The notes beneath the pieces were generated by a model. It worked only from the letters and a program-made list of their open reading frames with translations, was not told the DNA's origin and searched no databases. The translations under genes were made by a program, and so were the position numbers. From MGBC114079 sp964531385 (GTDB lineage: Bacteria > Bacillota > Clostridia > Lachnospirales > CAG-274): 64,000 bases of DNA. This document shows, piece by piece, positions 24,809 through 33,966 of this stretch. The stretch's first letter is position 1. Each line of letters starts with the position of its first letter. The stretch is taken from positions 62,001-126,000 of the forward strand of contig CAZHGC010000004.1 of NCBI GenBank assembly GCA_964531385.1. Direction: 5' to 3'.

Positions 24809-26644
24809 ATGTGCGGTGTTGTTGGATATATTGGTAAAAACGACGCAGTTCCTGTTCTTATAAACGGTTTATCAAAGCTTGAATACAGAGGATATGATTC
24901 TGCCGGAGTTGCTGTTTTTGATGAAGAAGAGGAAAGAATAAATATATGCAAGACAAAGGGACGTATTCAAAATCTTCAAGATAAGCTGTATTTGTCACCT
25001 TTGAAAGGCAAGGTTGGAATTGGGCATACACGTTGGGCAACTCACGGTATTCCTTCCGACAGAAATGCACACCCTCATTTTAGTGATGATTCGAAAATTG
25101 CAGTTGTTCATAACGGAATTATTGAAAATTATATGTCACTTAAAGAGGAACTTGAAGGGAAAGGCTATAAATTTGTTTCAGAAACGGACACAGAAACGGT
25201 TGCTCATCTTATTGACGATTATTATAAATCGGGAATGGATATTCTTGACGCTGTTTTTAAAGTTCTTGAAAGAATTGAAGGCTCTTATGCTTTGGGAATT
25301 TTGTGCAAAGATTTTCCAAACCAGCTTATTGCAACAAGAAAAGACAGTCCTCTTGTTGTTGGACTTGGTGACGGAGAAAATTTTATTGCATCGGATATGC
25401 CGGCTATTTTGAATTATACGAGAGACGTTTATCTTATTGATGACAATGAAGTTGCGATTTTGAAGCCGGACGGTGTTAAAATTCTTAATTCTGAAAAAGA
25501 AGAAGTTAAAAAAGAAGTTTTCAAAGTTGATTGGGACATTGAAGCGGCGGAAAAAAGCGGATATGACCATTTTATGCTTAAAGAAATTCACGAACAGCCG
25601 AAAGTTGTTAGAGATAATTTGAGCTCACGTCTTGTTGATGACGGGATTGTTCTTGACGGAATTAAGCTTGGAAAAAAAGAACTTGAAGATATTAACAGAA
25701 TTTATATTGTTGCTTGCGGAACGGCTTATTATGCCGGTCTTGTTGGAAAATATCTTATTGAAAGAGTTGTTAGAATTCCAGTTAATTCGGAAGTTGCGAG
25801 CGAATTTAGATATAAAGACCCATTGATTGACGAAAAAACTCTTATGATTGTTGTTTCTCAATCGGGAGAGACAGCGGATACTATTGCTGCAATGCGTCTT
25901 GCAAAAGAAAAGGGTGCAAGAACTTTGGGCATTGTTAATGCTGTTGGAAGCAGTATTGCAAGAGAGGCTGATGATGTTTTATATACTCTTGCGGGGCCGG
26001 AAATTGCGGTTGCTTCGACAAAAGCTTTTACGGCTCAGGTTGTTTCGATGTATCTTATTACTTGTCATATTGCTCTTGAGCTTGGCAAAATGTCAAAAGA
26101 GCAATTCTCTGAAATTAAAGAAAGTATGGAAGAGCTTCCGTCTCTTGTTAACAGTATTCTTACAAAAGAGCCTGTTTTAAAGAGATTTATGCACAAATAC
26201 ATTGGTTCAAAAAATGTATTTTACATTGGTCGTGGGCTTGACTATATTGTTTCGATGGAGGGTTCTTTAAAGCTTAAGGAAATTGCTTATTTACATAGTG
26301 AGCCTTATGCCGCAGGAGAACTTAAACACGGGCCGATTGCACTTATTGAAGAATCGACTCTTGTTATTGGAATTGTTACACAAGAAGAACTTTTTGATAA
26401 AACCGTTAGCAATATAAGAGAATGTAAGGCGAGAGGCGCCAAAGTTCTTGCTATTGCTATGGAGGGAAATTCGGAAATTTCAAAGTATGCAGATGATGTA
26501 TTTTATATCCCCCGTACGCATTGGATGCTTACTCCTTTGCTTGCAAACATTCCTCAGCAACTTTTTGCTTATTATATGGCTCTTGGTCTTGGAAACGATG
26601 TTGATAAGCCGAGAAATCTTGCAAAGAGCGTTACTGTTGAATAG
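24809..26644 (+). CDS. glmS: Glutamine-fructose-6-phosphate aminotransferase GlmS
   Basis: A 611-residue enzyme making glucosamine-6-phosphate from fructose-6-phosphate and glutamine. Cys2 (MCGVVGYIG) is the glutaminase nucleophile. Residues 1 to about 230 form the glutamine amidotransferase domain. Two SIS sugar-isomerase domains follow (about 290-420 and 460-600), with SQSGETADTI and the ending AKSVTVE typical of GlmS. The gap to glmM is only 92 bases and contains no glmS ribozyme, unlike in Bacillus and many clostridia. AGGAGG precedes the ATG. Confidence 0.97.
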   Translation: MCGVVGYIGKNDAVPVLINGLSKLEYRGYDSAGVAVFDEEEERINICKTKGRIQNLQDKLYLSPLKGKVGIGHTRWATHGIPSDRNAHPHFSDDSKIAVVHNGIIENYMSLKEELEGKGYKFVSETDTETVAHLIDDYYKSGMDILDAVFKVLERIEGSYALGILCKDFPNQLIATRKDSPLVVGLGDGENFIASDMPAILNYTRDVYLIDDNEVAILKPDGVKILNSEKEEVKKEVFKVDWDIEAAEKSGYDHFMLKEIHEQPKVVRDNLSSRLVDDGIVLDGIKLGKKELEDINRIYIVACGTAYYAGLVGKYLIERVVRIPVNSEVASEFRYKDPLIDEKTLMIVVSQSGETADTIAAMRLAKEKGARTLGIVNAVGSSIAREADDVLYTLAGPEIAVASTKAFTAQVVSMYLITCHIALELGKMSKEQFSEIKESMEELPSLVNSILTKEPVLKRFMHKYIGSKNVFYIGRGLDYIVSMEGSLKLKEIAYLHSEPYAAGELKHGPIALIEESTLVIGIVTQEELFDKTVSNIRECKARGAKVLAIAMEGNSEISKYADDVFYIPRTHWMLTPLLANIPQQLFAYYMALGLGNDVDKPRNLAKSVTVE

Positions 26645-26662
26645 TTCTACAACATTGAAAAT

Positions 26663-26694
26663 ATCGGCTTGAAAAAGTTTTTGCCGGTGTTTTT
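26663..26694 (+). terminator. Probable terminator after glmS
   Basis: ATCGGC (26663-26668) pairs with GCCGGT (26683-26688) around an A5/T5 inner helix, followed by GTTTTT. Confidence 0.55.
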
Positions 26695-26724
26695 GAAGTA
26701 AACACAATGAATAGGAGGTTTACC

Positions 26725-27426
26725 ATGAAAACTATTGCCATTATTGGTGCTTTGGAAGAAGAAATTAACAGTATTAAATCTGAAATGGAAATTATTTCTG
26801 CAAAAAACATTGTCGGTCTTGATTTTATTATGGGAAAAATGTTTGGAAACAGCGTTGTTTTAGTTCGCTCGGGTGTTGGAAAAGTTAATGCTGCCGTTTG
26901 TTCGCAAATTCTTATTGATATGTATGCGGTTGATTATATTATTAACATTGGCTTTGCAAGAACTTTGAGCGGTGAACTTGTTAACGGAGATATTGTTATT
27001 TCTGACGACGCATTTTATTATGACTTTGATACTGTTTCTCTTGGTGTTCCGAAAGGCGAAATTTACCGTATGGACGAAAGTTTTTTTAAGGCAGACTCCG
27101 AACTTATTGAAATGGCTTCGAAAGCTGCTTCTGAAACAGGGAAAAATTTTGTTGTTGGAAGAATTGCAAGCGGTGACAAATTTATTTCCGATATTTCGGA
27201 AAGAAACGAAATAAAAAATGAATTTAAGGCGGTTTGTGTTGAAATGGAAAGTGCGGCGATTGCTCACACTTGTTATCTTAACAAAATTCCTTTTGTTATT
27301 GTTTGTTTGATATTTGACGATTCTTTTGAAATTAATTCAAATTCCGGAAATATTGAAGGTTTTTCTTTAACTGATGTGAATTTTGCGGCACAAATTGTTA
27401 AAGGTGTTGTTAATTCAATAGAATAA
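26725..27426 (+). CDS. mtnN: 5'-methylthioadenosine/S-adenosylhomocysteine nucleosidase
   Basis: A 233-residue nucleoside phosphorylase-fold enzyme. MKTIAIIGALEEEINSI carries the catalytic glutamate at 12. VRSGVGKVNAAVCSQILID is the conserved phosphorylase-like loop, and CVEMESAAIAHTCY binds the ribose. The second catalytic residue is probably an Asp in LIFDDSFE, where most relatives have ISDxA; this is slightly unusual. It removes adenine from MTA, a by-product of spermidine synthase encoded further on, and from SAH. The ATG at 26725 has AGGAGG six bases upstream; an ATG at 26707 does not. Confidence 0.9.
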   Translation: MKTIAIIGALEEEINSIKSEMEIISAKNIVGLDFIMGKMFGNSVVLVRSGVGKVNAAVCSQILIDMYAVDYIINIGFARTLSGELVNGDIVISDDAFYYDFDTVSLGVPKGEIYRMDESFFKADSELIEMASKAASETGKNFVVGRIASGDKFISDISERNEIKNEFKAVCVEMESAAIAHTCYLNKIPFVIVCLIFDDSFEINSNSGNIEGFSLTDVNFAAQIVKGVVNSIE

Positions 27427-27487
27427 TGTTATTTTGATTTTTGAGAAAATTGTAATTATTGTATTTGATTTCTATAACTTGGTTTTG

Positions 27488-27513
27488 GGGTGTCTTTCGA
27501 CACCCTATTTTTT
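27488..27513 (+). terminator. Intrinsic terminator after mtnN
   Basis: GGGTGTC-TTTC-GACACCC (27488-27505) followed by TATTTTTT. Confidence 0.85.
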
Positions 27514-27532
27514 ACAAAAGGAAAGGGTTTTT

Positions 27533-28609
27533 ATGTCTGATATAAATATGAAAAACAGCATGGTGTTTAATTTTTTGCCGATTTCAAACGATTTTGTTGA
27601 AAAATATATTTTTAGGGCACAAGCCGGTTTTGTATGTATTTATATTTATTCTCTTAAAAAGTGCATTGAGGGAGAGCAACTTACTTTGAAAAAAATTGCT
27701 GAGGATTTTGATATTTTGGAAAGCGATGTTTTGAAGGCTTTTAAATATTGGAAGAGCGAGGGCGTTGTTGATTTTAAAGAAGAAGACGGCAATTTTTTTG
27801 TTGAATTTTTTAATGTTGAAAAAAGCGAAAGCAAGACCGAAAATTTTGTTCTTAAAGAAGAGCAGAAAACAGCGAATTTGAAAAAAAGAAAGAGCGAGAA
27901 TGTTCCCAATTATACAGTTGAGGAAATTAATGTTTACAGAAACAAAGAAGACGTTAAAATGCTTTTTAAAACGGCAGAAAAGGCTTTTTCTTCTATGCTG
28001 GATTTTAGCAAAATGAAGCTTGTTTTCAGTTTTTATGATTGGCTTGGTATGCCTATTGACCTTATTGAATTTCTTATAAAATATTGCGTTGAAAACGGAA
28101 AAGGCAGAAATTTGAGATATATTGAGTCGGTTGCTTTGGATTGGTGTGAAAAGGGGATTGATTCTGTTGAAAAAGCTTCGGAGCTTGTTAAACTTTTTAA
28201 TGGCGATTATCGTGAAATTATGAAAGCTTTTGGCCTTTCGGGCGTTGTTCCAGTTGATGCACAGATTAAATATATGCAAAAATGGCTTGGCGAATATGCT
28301 ATGTCTTTGGAGATTGTTAAGGAGGCTTGCAAAAGGACGGTTATGGCAACCGGAAAGCCGAAATTTGAATATGCGGATTCTATTATTCAAAGGTGGCAAA
28401 AGCAAGGAGTTAGAACTTTTGCCGATATTGAAAAAATCGATTTGGAATTTAACAAAAGACGCTCTGAGGAAAAAAAGAAAACCAACAACGAAAGCACTTC
28501 GGCGAAGAAACCTTTAAACAAATTTGTTAATTATGAACAACGAAATTGGGATTTTGAAACTCTTGACAAGCTTAAAGGCGAACTTCTTGAAAGAAATTTA
28601 AAGGAGTGA
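27533..28609 (+). CDS. DnaD-domain replication initiation protein
   Basis: A 358-residue protein of the DnaD/DnaB (Bacillus) group that helps load the replicative helicase. The N-terminal 100 residues are a winged-helix-like oligomerisation domain (CIYIYSLKKCIEGEQLTLKKI). A charged linker follows. Two DnaB_2/DnaD C-terminal domains come next (about 135-205 and 225-300), the second with IKYMQKWLGEYAMSLEIVKEA and YADSIIQRWQKQGVRT. A frame opening at 27434 would read through the terminator. The ATG at 27533 has AAAGGAAAGGG upstream. The gene lies four bases before the dnaC/dnaI-like gene; the two form a helicase-loading pair. Confidence 0.9.
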   Translation: MSDINMKNSMVFNFLPISNDFVEKYIFRAQAGFVCIYIYSLKKCIEGEQLTLKKIAEDFDILESDVLKAFKYWKSEGVVDFKEEDGNFFVEFFNVEKSESKTENFVLKEEQKTANLKKRKSENVPNYTVEEINVYRNKEDVKMLFKTAEKAFSSMLDFSKMKLVFSFYDWLGMPIDLIEFLIKYCVENGKGRNLRYIESVALDWCEKGIDSVEKASELVKLFNGDYREIMKAFGLSGVVPVDAQIKYMQKWLGEYAMSLEIVKEACKRTVMATGKPKFEYADSIIQRWQKQGVRTFADIEKIDLEFNKRRSEEKKKTNNESTSAKKPLNKFVNYEQRNWDFETLDKLKGELLERNLKE

Positions 28610-28613
28610 TTTT

Positions 28614-29600
28614 ATGACAAAAGCCGAAATTTACAAAAAGGTTTTGAGGGAATATGAAAAAGAAAAAGACTTTGCGGAAATTCTTTATCAAAAGAGAGTT
28701 AGGGAAGTTTATGAACTTATTCCGGAAGTTAAATCCATTGATGACGAAATTATGAAACTTAATGTGGATTTTGCGAAATCTGCTTTGAAAAATTGCGGGA
28801 AAAACAGAAACATTGGCGAACTTAAAGAAAAAAACAACAGTCTTATTTTGAAAAAGGAAAATCTTTTAAAACAATACGGAATTGGAAAAGATTTTTTTGA
28901 CAGTGTTTATAAATGCAAGGAATGTAAGGATACGGGATATATTGGCAACAAGGAATGCAAATGCTTGAAAAAAAGGCTTATTGAAGCGGCATATGATATG
29001 TCAAATCTTAAAGAAGTTCTTGAAAACGAAAATTTTGAAAAATTTGATATTTCTTTTTATTCCGACAAAATTGACGAGAGGACGGGAAAATCTTCAAAGG
29101 AGCGAATTGAATTTATTTTGCTTAAAGCGTTGGATTTTGTCAGAAATTTTGACAACAAATTCGGAAATTTATTTTTGTATGGAAAATCAGGTCTTGGAAA
29201 AACTTTTTTATGCAACTGTATTGCAAAAGAACTTTTGGACAAGGGAAAGAGCGTTTTATATTTATCGGCGACTCAGTTGTTTAAGATGCTTGAAAAAGAC
29301 ACTTTTAAAAATGACGGAGAGGAGTTTGGCGAAGTTTTAAATCTTATATTTGACGCAGATTTGCTTATTATTGATGATTTGGGAACGGAGTTTCAAACTT
29401 CTTTTACTGCATCTGAGTTTTTTAATATTATAAATTTTAGATATATTAAGAAAAAGCCTGTTGTTATTTCGACAAATTTGGAGCCGAAAGATATTATTGA
29501 CAAATATTCCGACAGAGTTGTTTCGAGATTTTACGGAAATTATGATTTCCTTGAATTTTTGGGTGAAGATATTAGAATATTAAAGCTGACAAAAGGGTAA
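28614..29600 (+). CDS. DnaC/DnaI-like helicase loader ATPase
   Basis: A 328-residue AAA+ protein. The N-terminal part is helical and ends in a four-cysteine cluster, CKECKDTGYIGNKECKC (about 101-117), a zinc ribbon as in DnaI. The ATPase core has Walker A YGKSGLGKTFLCNCIA, Walker B LLIIDDLGTEF, sensor 1 PVVISTNLEPKD and an arginine-finger segment SDRVVSRFYGN. It loads the replicative helicase onto DNA together with the DnaD-domain protein encoded upstream. AAAGGAG precedes the ATG. Confidence 0.92.
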   Translation: MTKAEIYKKVLREYEKEKDFAEILYQKRVREVYELIPEVKSIDDEIMKLNVDFAKSALKNCGKNRNIGELKEKNNSLILKKENLLKQYGIGKDFFDSVYKCKECKDTGYIGNKECKCLKKRLIEAAYDMSNLKEVLENENFEKFDISFYSDKIDERTGKSSKERIEFILLKALDFVRNFDNKFGNLFLYGKSGLGKTFLCNCIAKELLDKGKSVLYLSATQLFKMLEKDTFKNDGEEFGEVLNLIFDADLLIIDDLGTEFQTSFTASEFFNIINFRYIKKKPVVISTNLEPKDIIDKYSDRVVSRFYGNYDFLEFLGEDIRILKLTKG

Positions 29601-29668
29601 AATATGAATAGTATATAATATGGAGCAATTAATTATATTTTTTGTTCTGTTTTTTGGGGAATGGTTTT

Positions 29669-30343
29669 ATGCTTTTTAGGCTTGCTGTTGCACCGGTTGT
29701 TATTATTTTGTTTTATCTGTTTTTTAGGGACAAATATGAAAAAGAACCAATTCTTCTTTTGGTTACTGGACTGTTTTTTGGCGTTGTTATTTCTTTTCCC
29801 GTTATATTTTTTGAAAAATTTATTTCGGGGTTTTCTCCGGAAGGAGATATTTCGGAGGCTTTTTTTACTTCATTTTTTGTTGCGGCACTTGTTGAGGAAT
29901 TTTTTAAATTTATTGTTTTATTTTTTCTTGTTTGGAAAAATAAAAATTTTAATGAGCCTTTTGATGGGATTGTATATTCTGTTTTTGTTTCTCTTGGGTT
30001 TGCCGGATTTGAAAACGTTTTATATGTTTTTAATCCCGTTGCGGGAGGTTTTGAAACGGCTTTTTTGCGGGCGATTTTTTCTGTTCCCGGTCACGCATTG
30101 TTTGGCGTTTTTATGGGCTATTATTTTTCTTTTTCGAAATTTATTCCGCAAAGGAAGAAGTTTTTTGGTTTTTTGGCTTTTTTTGTTCCTTTTGTTTTTC
30201 ATGCAACGTATGATTTCATTTTATTGGCGGATATACCGTTTTATTTTATTCCGTTTGGGGCAGTTGTTATTTATTTATGGATTGGCGGATTTATTAAAAT
30301 GAAAAAGCATTTGGAACGGTCACCGTTTAAAAATAAACTTTAA
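29669..30343 (+). CDS. PrsW family intramembrane protease
   Basis: A 224-residue membrane protein with about seven helices. The glutamate pair E76-E77 with K80 in LVEEFFKFIVLFF is the catalytic signature. GFAGFENVLYV, PGHALFGVFMGYYF and HATYDF are the other conserved blocks. PrsW performs site-1 cleavage of the anti-sigma factor RsiW in B. subtilis. The anti-sigma factor at 61981 in this window is a conceivable substrate, but nothing in the sequence links them. The ATG at 29669 is preferred over a TTG at 29642. Confidence 0.9.
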   Translation: MLFRLAVAPVVIILFYLFFRDKYEKEPILLLVTGLFFGVVISFPVIFFEKFISGFSPEGDISEAFFTSFFVAALVEEFFKFIVLFFLVWKNKNFNEPFDGIVYSVFVSLGFAGFENVLYVFNPVAGGFETAFLRAIFSVPGHALFGVFMGYYFSFSKFIPQRKKFFGFLAFFVPFVFHATYDFILLADIPFYFIPFGAVVIYLWIGGFIKMKKHLERSPFKNKL

Positions 30344-30417
30344 GTGTTTATTGATTTACGGATTATGATGTTTTTATACTTCTATTTTATATAATGTGTT
30401 TTTTAGCAAAATATAGG

Positions 30418-30446
30418 TTGAAAAATTTGCGTAAAGAGGTTATACT
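30418..30446 (+). promoter_or_regulatory. Promoter of the NUDIX gene
   Basis: TTGAAA (30418-30423), 17 bases, TATACT (30441-30446). A 140-base leader follows with a small ACAGC-TTTT-GCTGT hairpin and a decoy AGGAGG at 30551-30556. Confidence 0.6.
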
Positions 30447-30590
30447 TTTTATATAGATGTTTTTTAAAAATCTTTTGGGAAAAACCGAAGAAAAGAAACA
30501 AAATGGTTCCTGACAGCTTTTGCTGTTTTGATTTACGGTATTTCCTTGGCAGGAGGTTTTTGTTCTGCCTATGAAAGCGGAGGAATTTAT

Positions 30591-31037
30591 GTGATTGAAG
30601 CTGTTAGCTGTGGGGGTGTTGTTATCCACAGAGGAAAAATACTGTTGTTGTATAAAAATCAAAATGGTCGATATGTTGGTTGGGTTATGCCCAAAGGGAC
30701 TGTTGAAAAAGGCGAGTCTTTTCAGCATGCTGCCCTTAGAGAAGTTAAAGAAGAAGCGGGGGTTTCGGCTGAAATTGTTAAATATATCGGTCAAACTCAC
30801 TATACTTTTAAAGTTGACGGAAATATTATTGACAAAACTGTTCACTGGTATCTTATGACAGTTGATTCATATTATTGTAAGCCTCAAGCGGAGGAGTTTT
30901 TTATCGATTCGGGGTTTTACAAACAGCACGAGGCTTTTTACCTTTTGAAATTTCCCGATGAAAAGCACATTATGCGTATGGCTTATAATGAATACAACAG
31001 TTTAAAAAATAAGGGTTATATAACAAAATCTAAATGA
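30591..31037 (+). CDS. NUDIX hydrolase
   Basis: A 148-residue pyrophosphohydrolase. The Nudix box GTVEKGESFQHAALREVKEEAGV is complete in its key residues (G, E, REVKEE, G). The start GTG at 30591 lies seven bases after GGAGG and gives the usual N-terminus, IEAVSCGGVVIHRGKILLLY. An earlier frame from 30528 has no valid start. The group resembles diadenosine polyphosphate or NDP hydrolases, but the box does not set the substrate. It is followed by a small membrane protein gene. Confidence 0.9.
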   Translation: MIEAVSCGGVVIHRGKILLLYKNQNGRYVGWVMPKGTVEKGESFQHAALREVKEEAGVSAEIVKYIGQTHYTFKVDGNIIDKTVHWYLMTVDSYYCKPQAEEFFIDSGFYKQHEAFYLLKFPDEKHIMRMAYNEYNSLKNKGYITKSK

Positions 31038-31054
31038 AACAGGAGTGATTATTT

Positions 31055-31312
31055 ATGAAAAATTCAAGCGAGAATGCTATTAGAGAAATTCAAACTTCAT
31101 TGAAGAAAATTCAGGAAAGAAGCAGTGGGAAGAAATTTATTTTTGCTATTATTGGTGTTTCGATTTTAATTTTTGGAATTATTTTTGCTGTTTTGAAATT
31201 TAAAAAGAAATTTGATGATATTGACGATGAATTTGATGATGATGAATTTGACGATGATGACGATGATATAAGAGAAGATTATTATGCTTTGGACTATGAG
31301 GACGAAGAATAA
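31055..31312 (+). CDS. Small single-pass membrane protein with acidic tail
   Basis: An 85-residue protein not assigned to a family. Residues 1-27 are polar and Ser/Lys-rich, about 28-48 form one transmembrane helix (FIFAIIGVSILIFGIIFAVL), and KFKKK follows as a stop-transfer. The last 30 residues are almost entirely Asp/Glu with a few Phe and Tyr. AGGAG lies eight bases before the ATG, and the gene follows the NUDIX gene by 17 bases. The positive-inside rule puts the acidic tail in the cytoplasm after KFKKK. No function can be given. Confidence 0.75.
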   Translation: MKNSSENAIREIQTSLKKIQERSSGKKFIFAIIGVSILIFGIIFAVLKFKKKFDDIDDEFDDDEFDDDDDDIREDYYALDYEDEE

Positions 31313-31630
31313 TTGATTGGCTATGTGAAAAGATTTTTATGATGTATTTGATTTTTCCCAATGTTTTGTTAAGGTTTTTTACAAAATAATTTTATAATTA
31401 GGAACAATTATTTATATTTTTAGATGATGCCGCATAATTTTATAAAACGAATGTACAAATTATAATTATGCGGGGGGTATGACGATTTTTATTTACAGGC
31501 TTTTAAAACAGGAGATTTTGTTTTAAAGGCCTGTTGATTTTATAAAAAAAGTTTAAAAGTACTTGAATTTATTTTATTTTTGTGTCAATATATAATGGAG
31601 CAAAAAAATTTATGCTTTGGAGGAAAGATT
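31313..31630 (+). promoter_or_regulatory. Leader region of nadBCA with two long hairpins
   Basis: No gene is seen. Hairpin A: CCGCATAATT (31430-31439) with AATTATGCGG (31464-31473). Hairpin B: a 16-bp stem with one G-U pair, ACAGGCTTTTAAAACA/TGTTTTAAAGGCCTGT (31495-31510/31519-31534), loop GGAGATTT. Neither has a clean T run. TATAAT at 31591-31596 has no -35 at proper spacing. Hairpin A may end the upstream unit; hairpin B could be a regulatory leader of the NAD genes. Confidence 0.45.
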
Positions 31631-33115
31631 ATGATTAAAACTGACATTGTCATAATCGGCTCGGGCATAGCTGCATTGAGTGTTGCAAACACGCTCTGCA
31701 AAAAGGGCAGAAAGGTTACTGTTTTGACGAAAGCTTTGAAAACTTCAAGCAATTCAAATCTTGCACAGGGCGGTATTTCCGTTGCTCTTTCTGAAAATGA
31801 CAACTATACAATGCACTATGAGGATACTATGGAAGCAGGTTGTTATCATAATGATTCCAAGTCGGTTATGACTCTTGTATCAAAAGCTCCCGACGTTATA
31901 AGAGATTTTATAAAATCGGGTATGAAATTTGATACGGACAAAGAGGGAAATTTACTTTTTGGCAAAGAGGGGGCTCACCATATTTGCAGAATTATTCATG
32001 CAGGCGGAGACAGGACAGGTCAAAAAGTTATGGAAGAACTTTTTTCCCAAATTGACGAAAATGTTACAATTACAGAAAATGAAATGGTTCTGGAGCTTAG
32101 AGTTAAAAACAACGAATGTAGCGGTGTAATTACACGTGATGCGGACGGTAACATAAACTGCTATGAAGCCAACTATACAATACTAGCGACAGGCGGTATC
32201 GGTCAGCTTTATCCTTGTACCTCTAATGATATTACTATAACGGGTGATGGCTTAGCTATGGCATATAGAGCGGGGCTTGAGCTTAGCACTTTGGAATTTG
32301 TTCAATTTCACCCAACTATGCTTAACATAAACGGAAAGACTATGGGGCTTGTTTCGGAAGCTGTTAGAGGAGACGGCGGAATACTTGTTAATCAAGACGG
32401 TGTTAAAATTATGGAGGGAAAGCACCCTCTTAAAGACCTTGCACCGAGAGATGTTGTTTCGAGAATTGTTTATGATTGTTATTTTAAAGGTGACGAAATT
32501 TATCTTGATATTTCCAACGTTAAAAATTTTAAAGAAAGATTTCCTTATGTTTCTGAAATTTGCGACGAAAACGGTGTTGATTTGAGCAAAAATCTTATTC
32601 CTGTTAAACCGGGAGCACATTTTCACATGGGCGGTGTTAAAGCTTTGCCGAATGGTGAAACAGGCGTTTGCGGACTTTATGCGGTTGGTGAGGCGGCTTG
32701 CACAGGCGTTCACGGGGCAAACAGGCTTGCAAGCAATTCTCTTCTTGAAGGTCTTGTTTTTGGGAAGCTTACTGCTGAAAATATTTTAAATTCGGACAGA
32801 AAGGCTTTGCAATTTGTTGATGATGATGTTTTTGGTGAAATTTGTGAACTTCCGACAAAAAAGGAAATTCAGAAAAAGATGATGGAGTTTATTGGAATTG
32901 TTCGATATAAAGAAAAAATTCCGGAAATTATTAAATGGTTTGAAAAATTTGCTCCCAAAAATTCTGAAAAGCCTTTTGGAAAGCTTAACTTAAATAAAAT
33001 AACAAACGAACAAGCTGAAATATATAATATGCTTACAGCGGGCTGGCTTATTGCGAAGGCGGCTTATTGTCGAAGCGAAAGCCTTGGGGCTCATTATATA
33101 ATTGATAAGGAGTGA
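31631..33115 (+). CDS. nadB: L-aspartate oxidase NadB
   Basis: A 494-residue flavoprotein oxidising L-aspartate to iminoaspartate, the first step of de novo NAD synthesis. The FAD dinucleotide loop IVIIGSGIAALSVAN is at the start. SSNSNLAQGGISVAL, HHICRIIHAGGDRTGQKV and GAHFHMGGVKALPNGETGV are diagnostic of NadB. The C-terminal helical domain is short. The ATG at 31631 has GGAGG seven bases upstream; the longer frame from 31580 adds 17 unlike residues. It is followed within six bases by nadC and then nadA. Confidence 0.96.
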   Translation: MIKTDIVIIGSGIAALSVANTLCKKGRKVTVLTKALKTSSNSNLAQGGISVALSENDNYTMHYEDTMEAGCYHNDSKSVMTLVSKAPDVIRDFIKSGMKFDTDKEGNLLFGKEGAHHICRIIHAGGDRTGQKVMEELFSQIDENVTITENEMVLELRVKNNECSGVITRDADGNINCYEANYTILATGGIGQLYPCTSNDITITGDGLAMAYRAGLELSTLEFVQFHPTMLNINGKTMGLVSEAVRGDGGILVNQDGVKIMEGKHPLKDLAPRDVVSRIVYDCYFKGDEIYLDISNVKNFKERFPYVSEICDENGVDLSKNLIPVKPGAHFHMGGVKALPNGETGVCGLYAVGEAACTGVHGANRLASNSLLEGLVFGKLTAENILNSDRKALQFVDDDVFGEICELPTKKEIQKKMMEFIGIVRYKEKIPEIIKWFEKFAPKNSEKPFGKLNLNKITNEQAEIYNMLTAGWLIAKAAYCRSESLGAHYIIDKE

Positions 33116-33120
33116 AAACT

Positions 33121-33966
33121 TTGAATAAACTCAAAGCAAAAGAACTCATAAAATCTTTTTTGATTGAAGATATAAACACAGGCGATTTATCGGCAGAACT
33201 TGTTTTTGACGAGGATATGACGGGAAGCGGTGTTTTTATTGCGAAGGGAGACGGAATTATTTCCGGAACTGAGATTATATCCCTTACATATCAGGCTTTT
33301 GGAGACGATGTTTCTGTTGAAATTTTTAAAAAAGACGGCGAGAACGTTGAAAAAGGCGATGTTATTGCAAAAGTTTGCGGAAAAATCAGAACGCTTTTAT
33401 CTTGCGAAAGAGTTATTTTAAATCTTTTGCAACATTTGAGCGGGATTGCTACGGGAACGAAAAAAGCTGTTGAACTTCTTGATGATGACAGCATAAGAAT
33501 TTGTGATACAAGAAAAACTTTGCCGGGGCTTCGTATGTTTGAAAAATATGCGGTTAGCTGTGGCGGAGGTTTTAACCATAGAATTGGGCTTTATGACGGT
33601 GTTATGCTTAAAGATAATCACATTGCTTTTGCGGGGGGAATTAAAGAGGCGGTTGCTCTTGTTCGCTCCAAAGCGGGGCATATGGTTAAAATAGAGGTTG
33701 AAACGGAAAGCAAGGAACAGGTTTTGGAGGCGGTTTTGGCGGAAGCCGACGTTATTATGTTTGACAACAGAACGCCTGAGGAAATTAGAGAACTTTCTAA
33801 ACTTGTTCCAAAAAATATTATAACGGAAGCTTCCGGAGGAATTGGCATTGATAATATTGCTGATTTTAAGGGCTGTGGTGTTAATTATATTTCTATGGGT
33901 TCGCTTACACACACCGTTGTACCTCTTGATATTAGTTTTAACAGTATGGAGGGCAACAAAATATGA
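33121..33966 (+). CDS. nadC: Nicotinate-nucleotide pyrophosphorylase (quinolinate phosphoribosyltransferase)
   Basis: A 281-residue enzyme joining quinolinate and PRPP to nicotinate mononucleotide. Conserved stretches are EDINTGDLSAE, LLSCERVILNLLQHLSGIAT, CDTRKTLPGLRMFEKYAVSCGGG and LKDNHIAFAGG. The TTG at 33121 has AAGGAG eight bases upstream; the GTG at 33112 overlaps that site. The gene overlaps nadA by four bases. The order nadB-nadC-nadA is complete for aspartate to NaMN. Confidence 0.96.
   Translation: MNKLKAKELIKSFLIEDINTGDLSAELVFDEDMTGSGVFIAKGDGIISGTEIISLTYQAFGDDVSVEIFKKDGENVEKGDVIAKVCGKIRTLLSCERVILNLLQHLSGIATGTKKAVELLDDDSIRICDTRKTLPGLRMFEKYAVSCGGGFNHRIGLYDGVMLKDNHIAFAGGIKEAVALVRSKAGHMVKIEVETESKEQVLEAVLAEADVIMFDNRTPEEIRELSKLVPKNIITEASGGIGIDNIADFKGCGVNYISMGSLTHTVVPLDISFNSMEGNKI

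Noticed and set aside
27434..27532. N-terminal extension of the DnaD-domain gene
   Set aside because: It would read through a strong terminator (27488-27513); the ATG at 27533 has a good site.
31563..31596. A promoter TTGAAT...TATAAT before nadB
   Set aside because: The spacing is 22 bases, too long for sigma-A; only the -10 is convincing.
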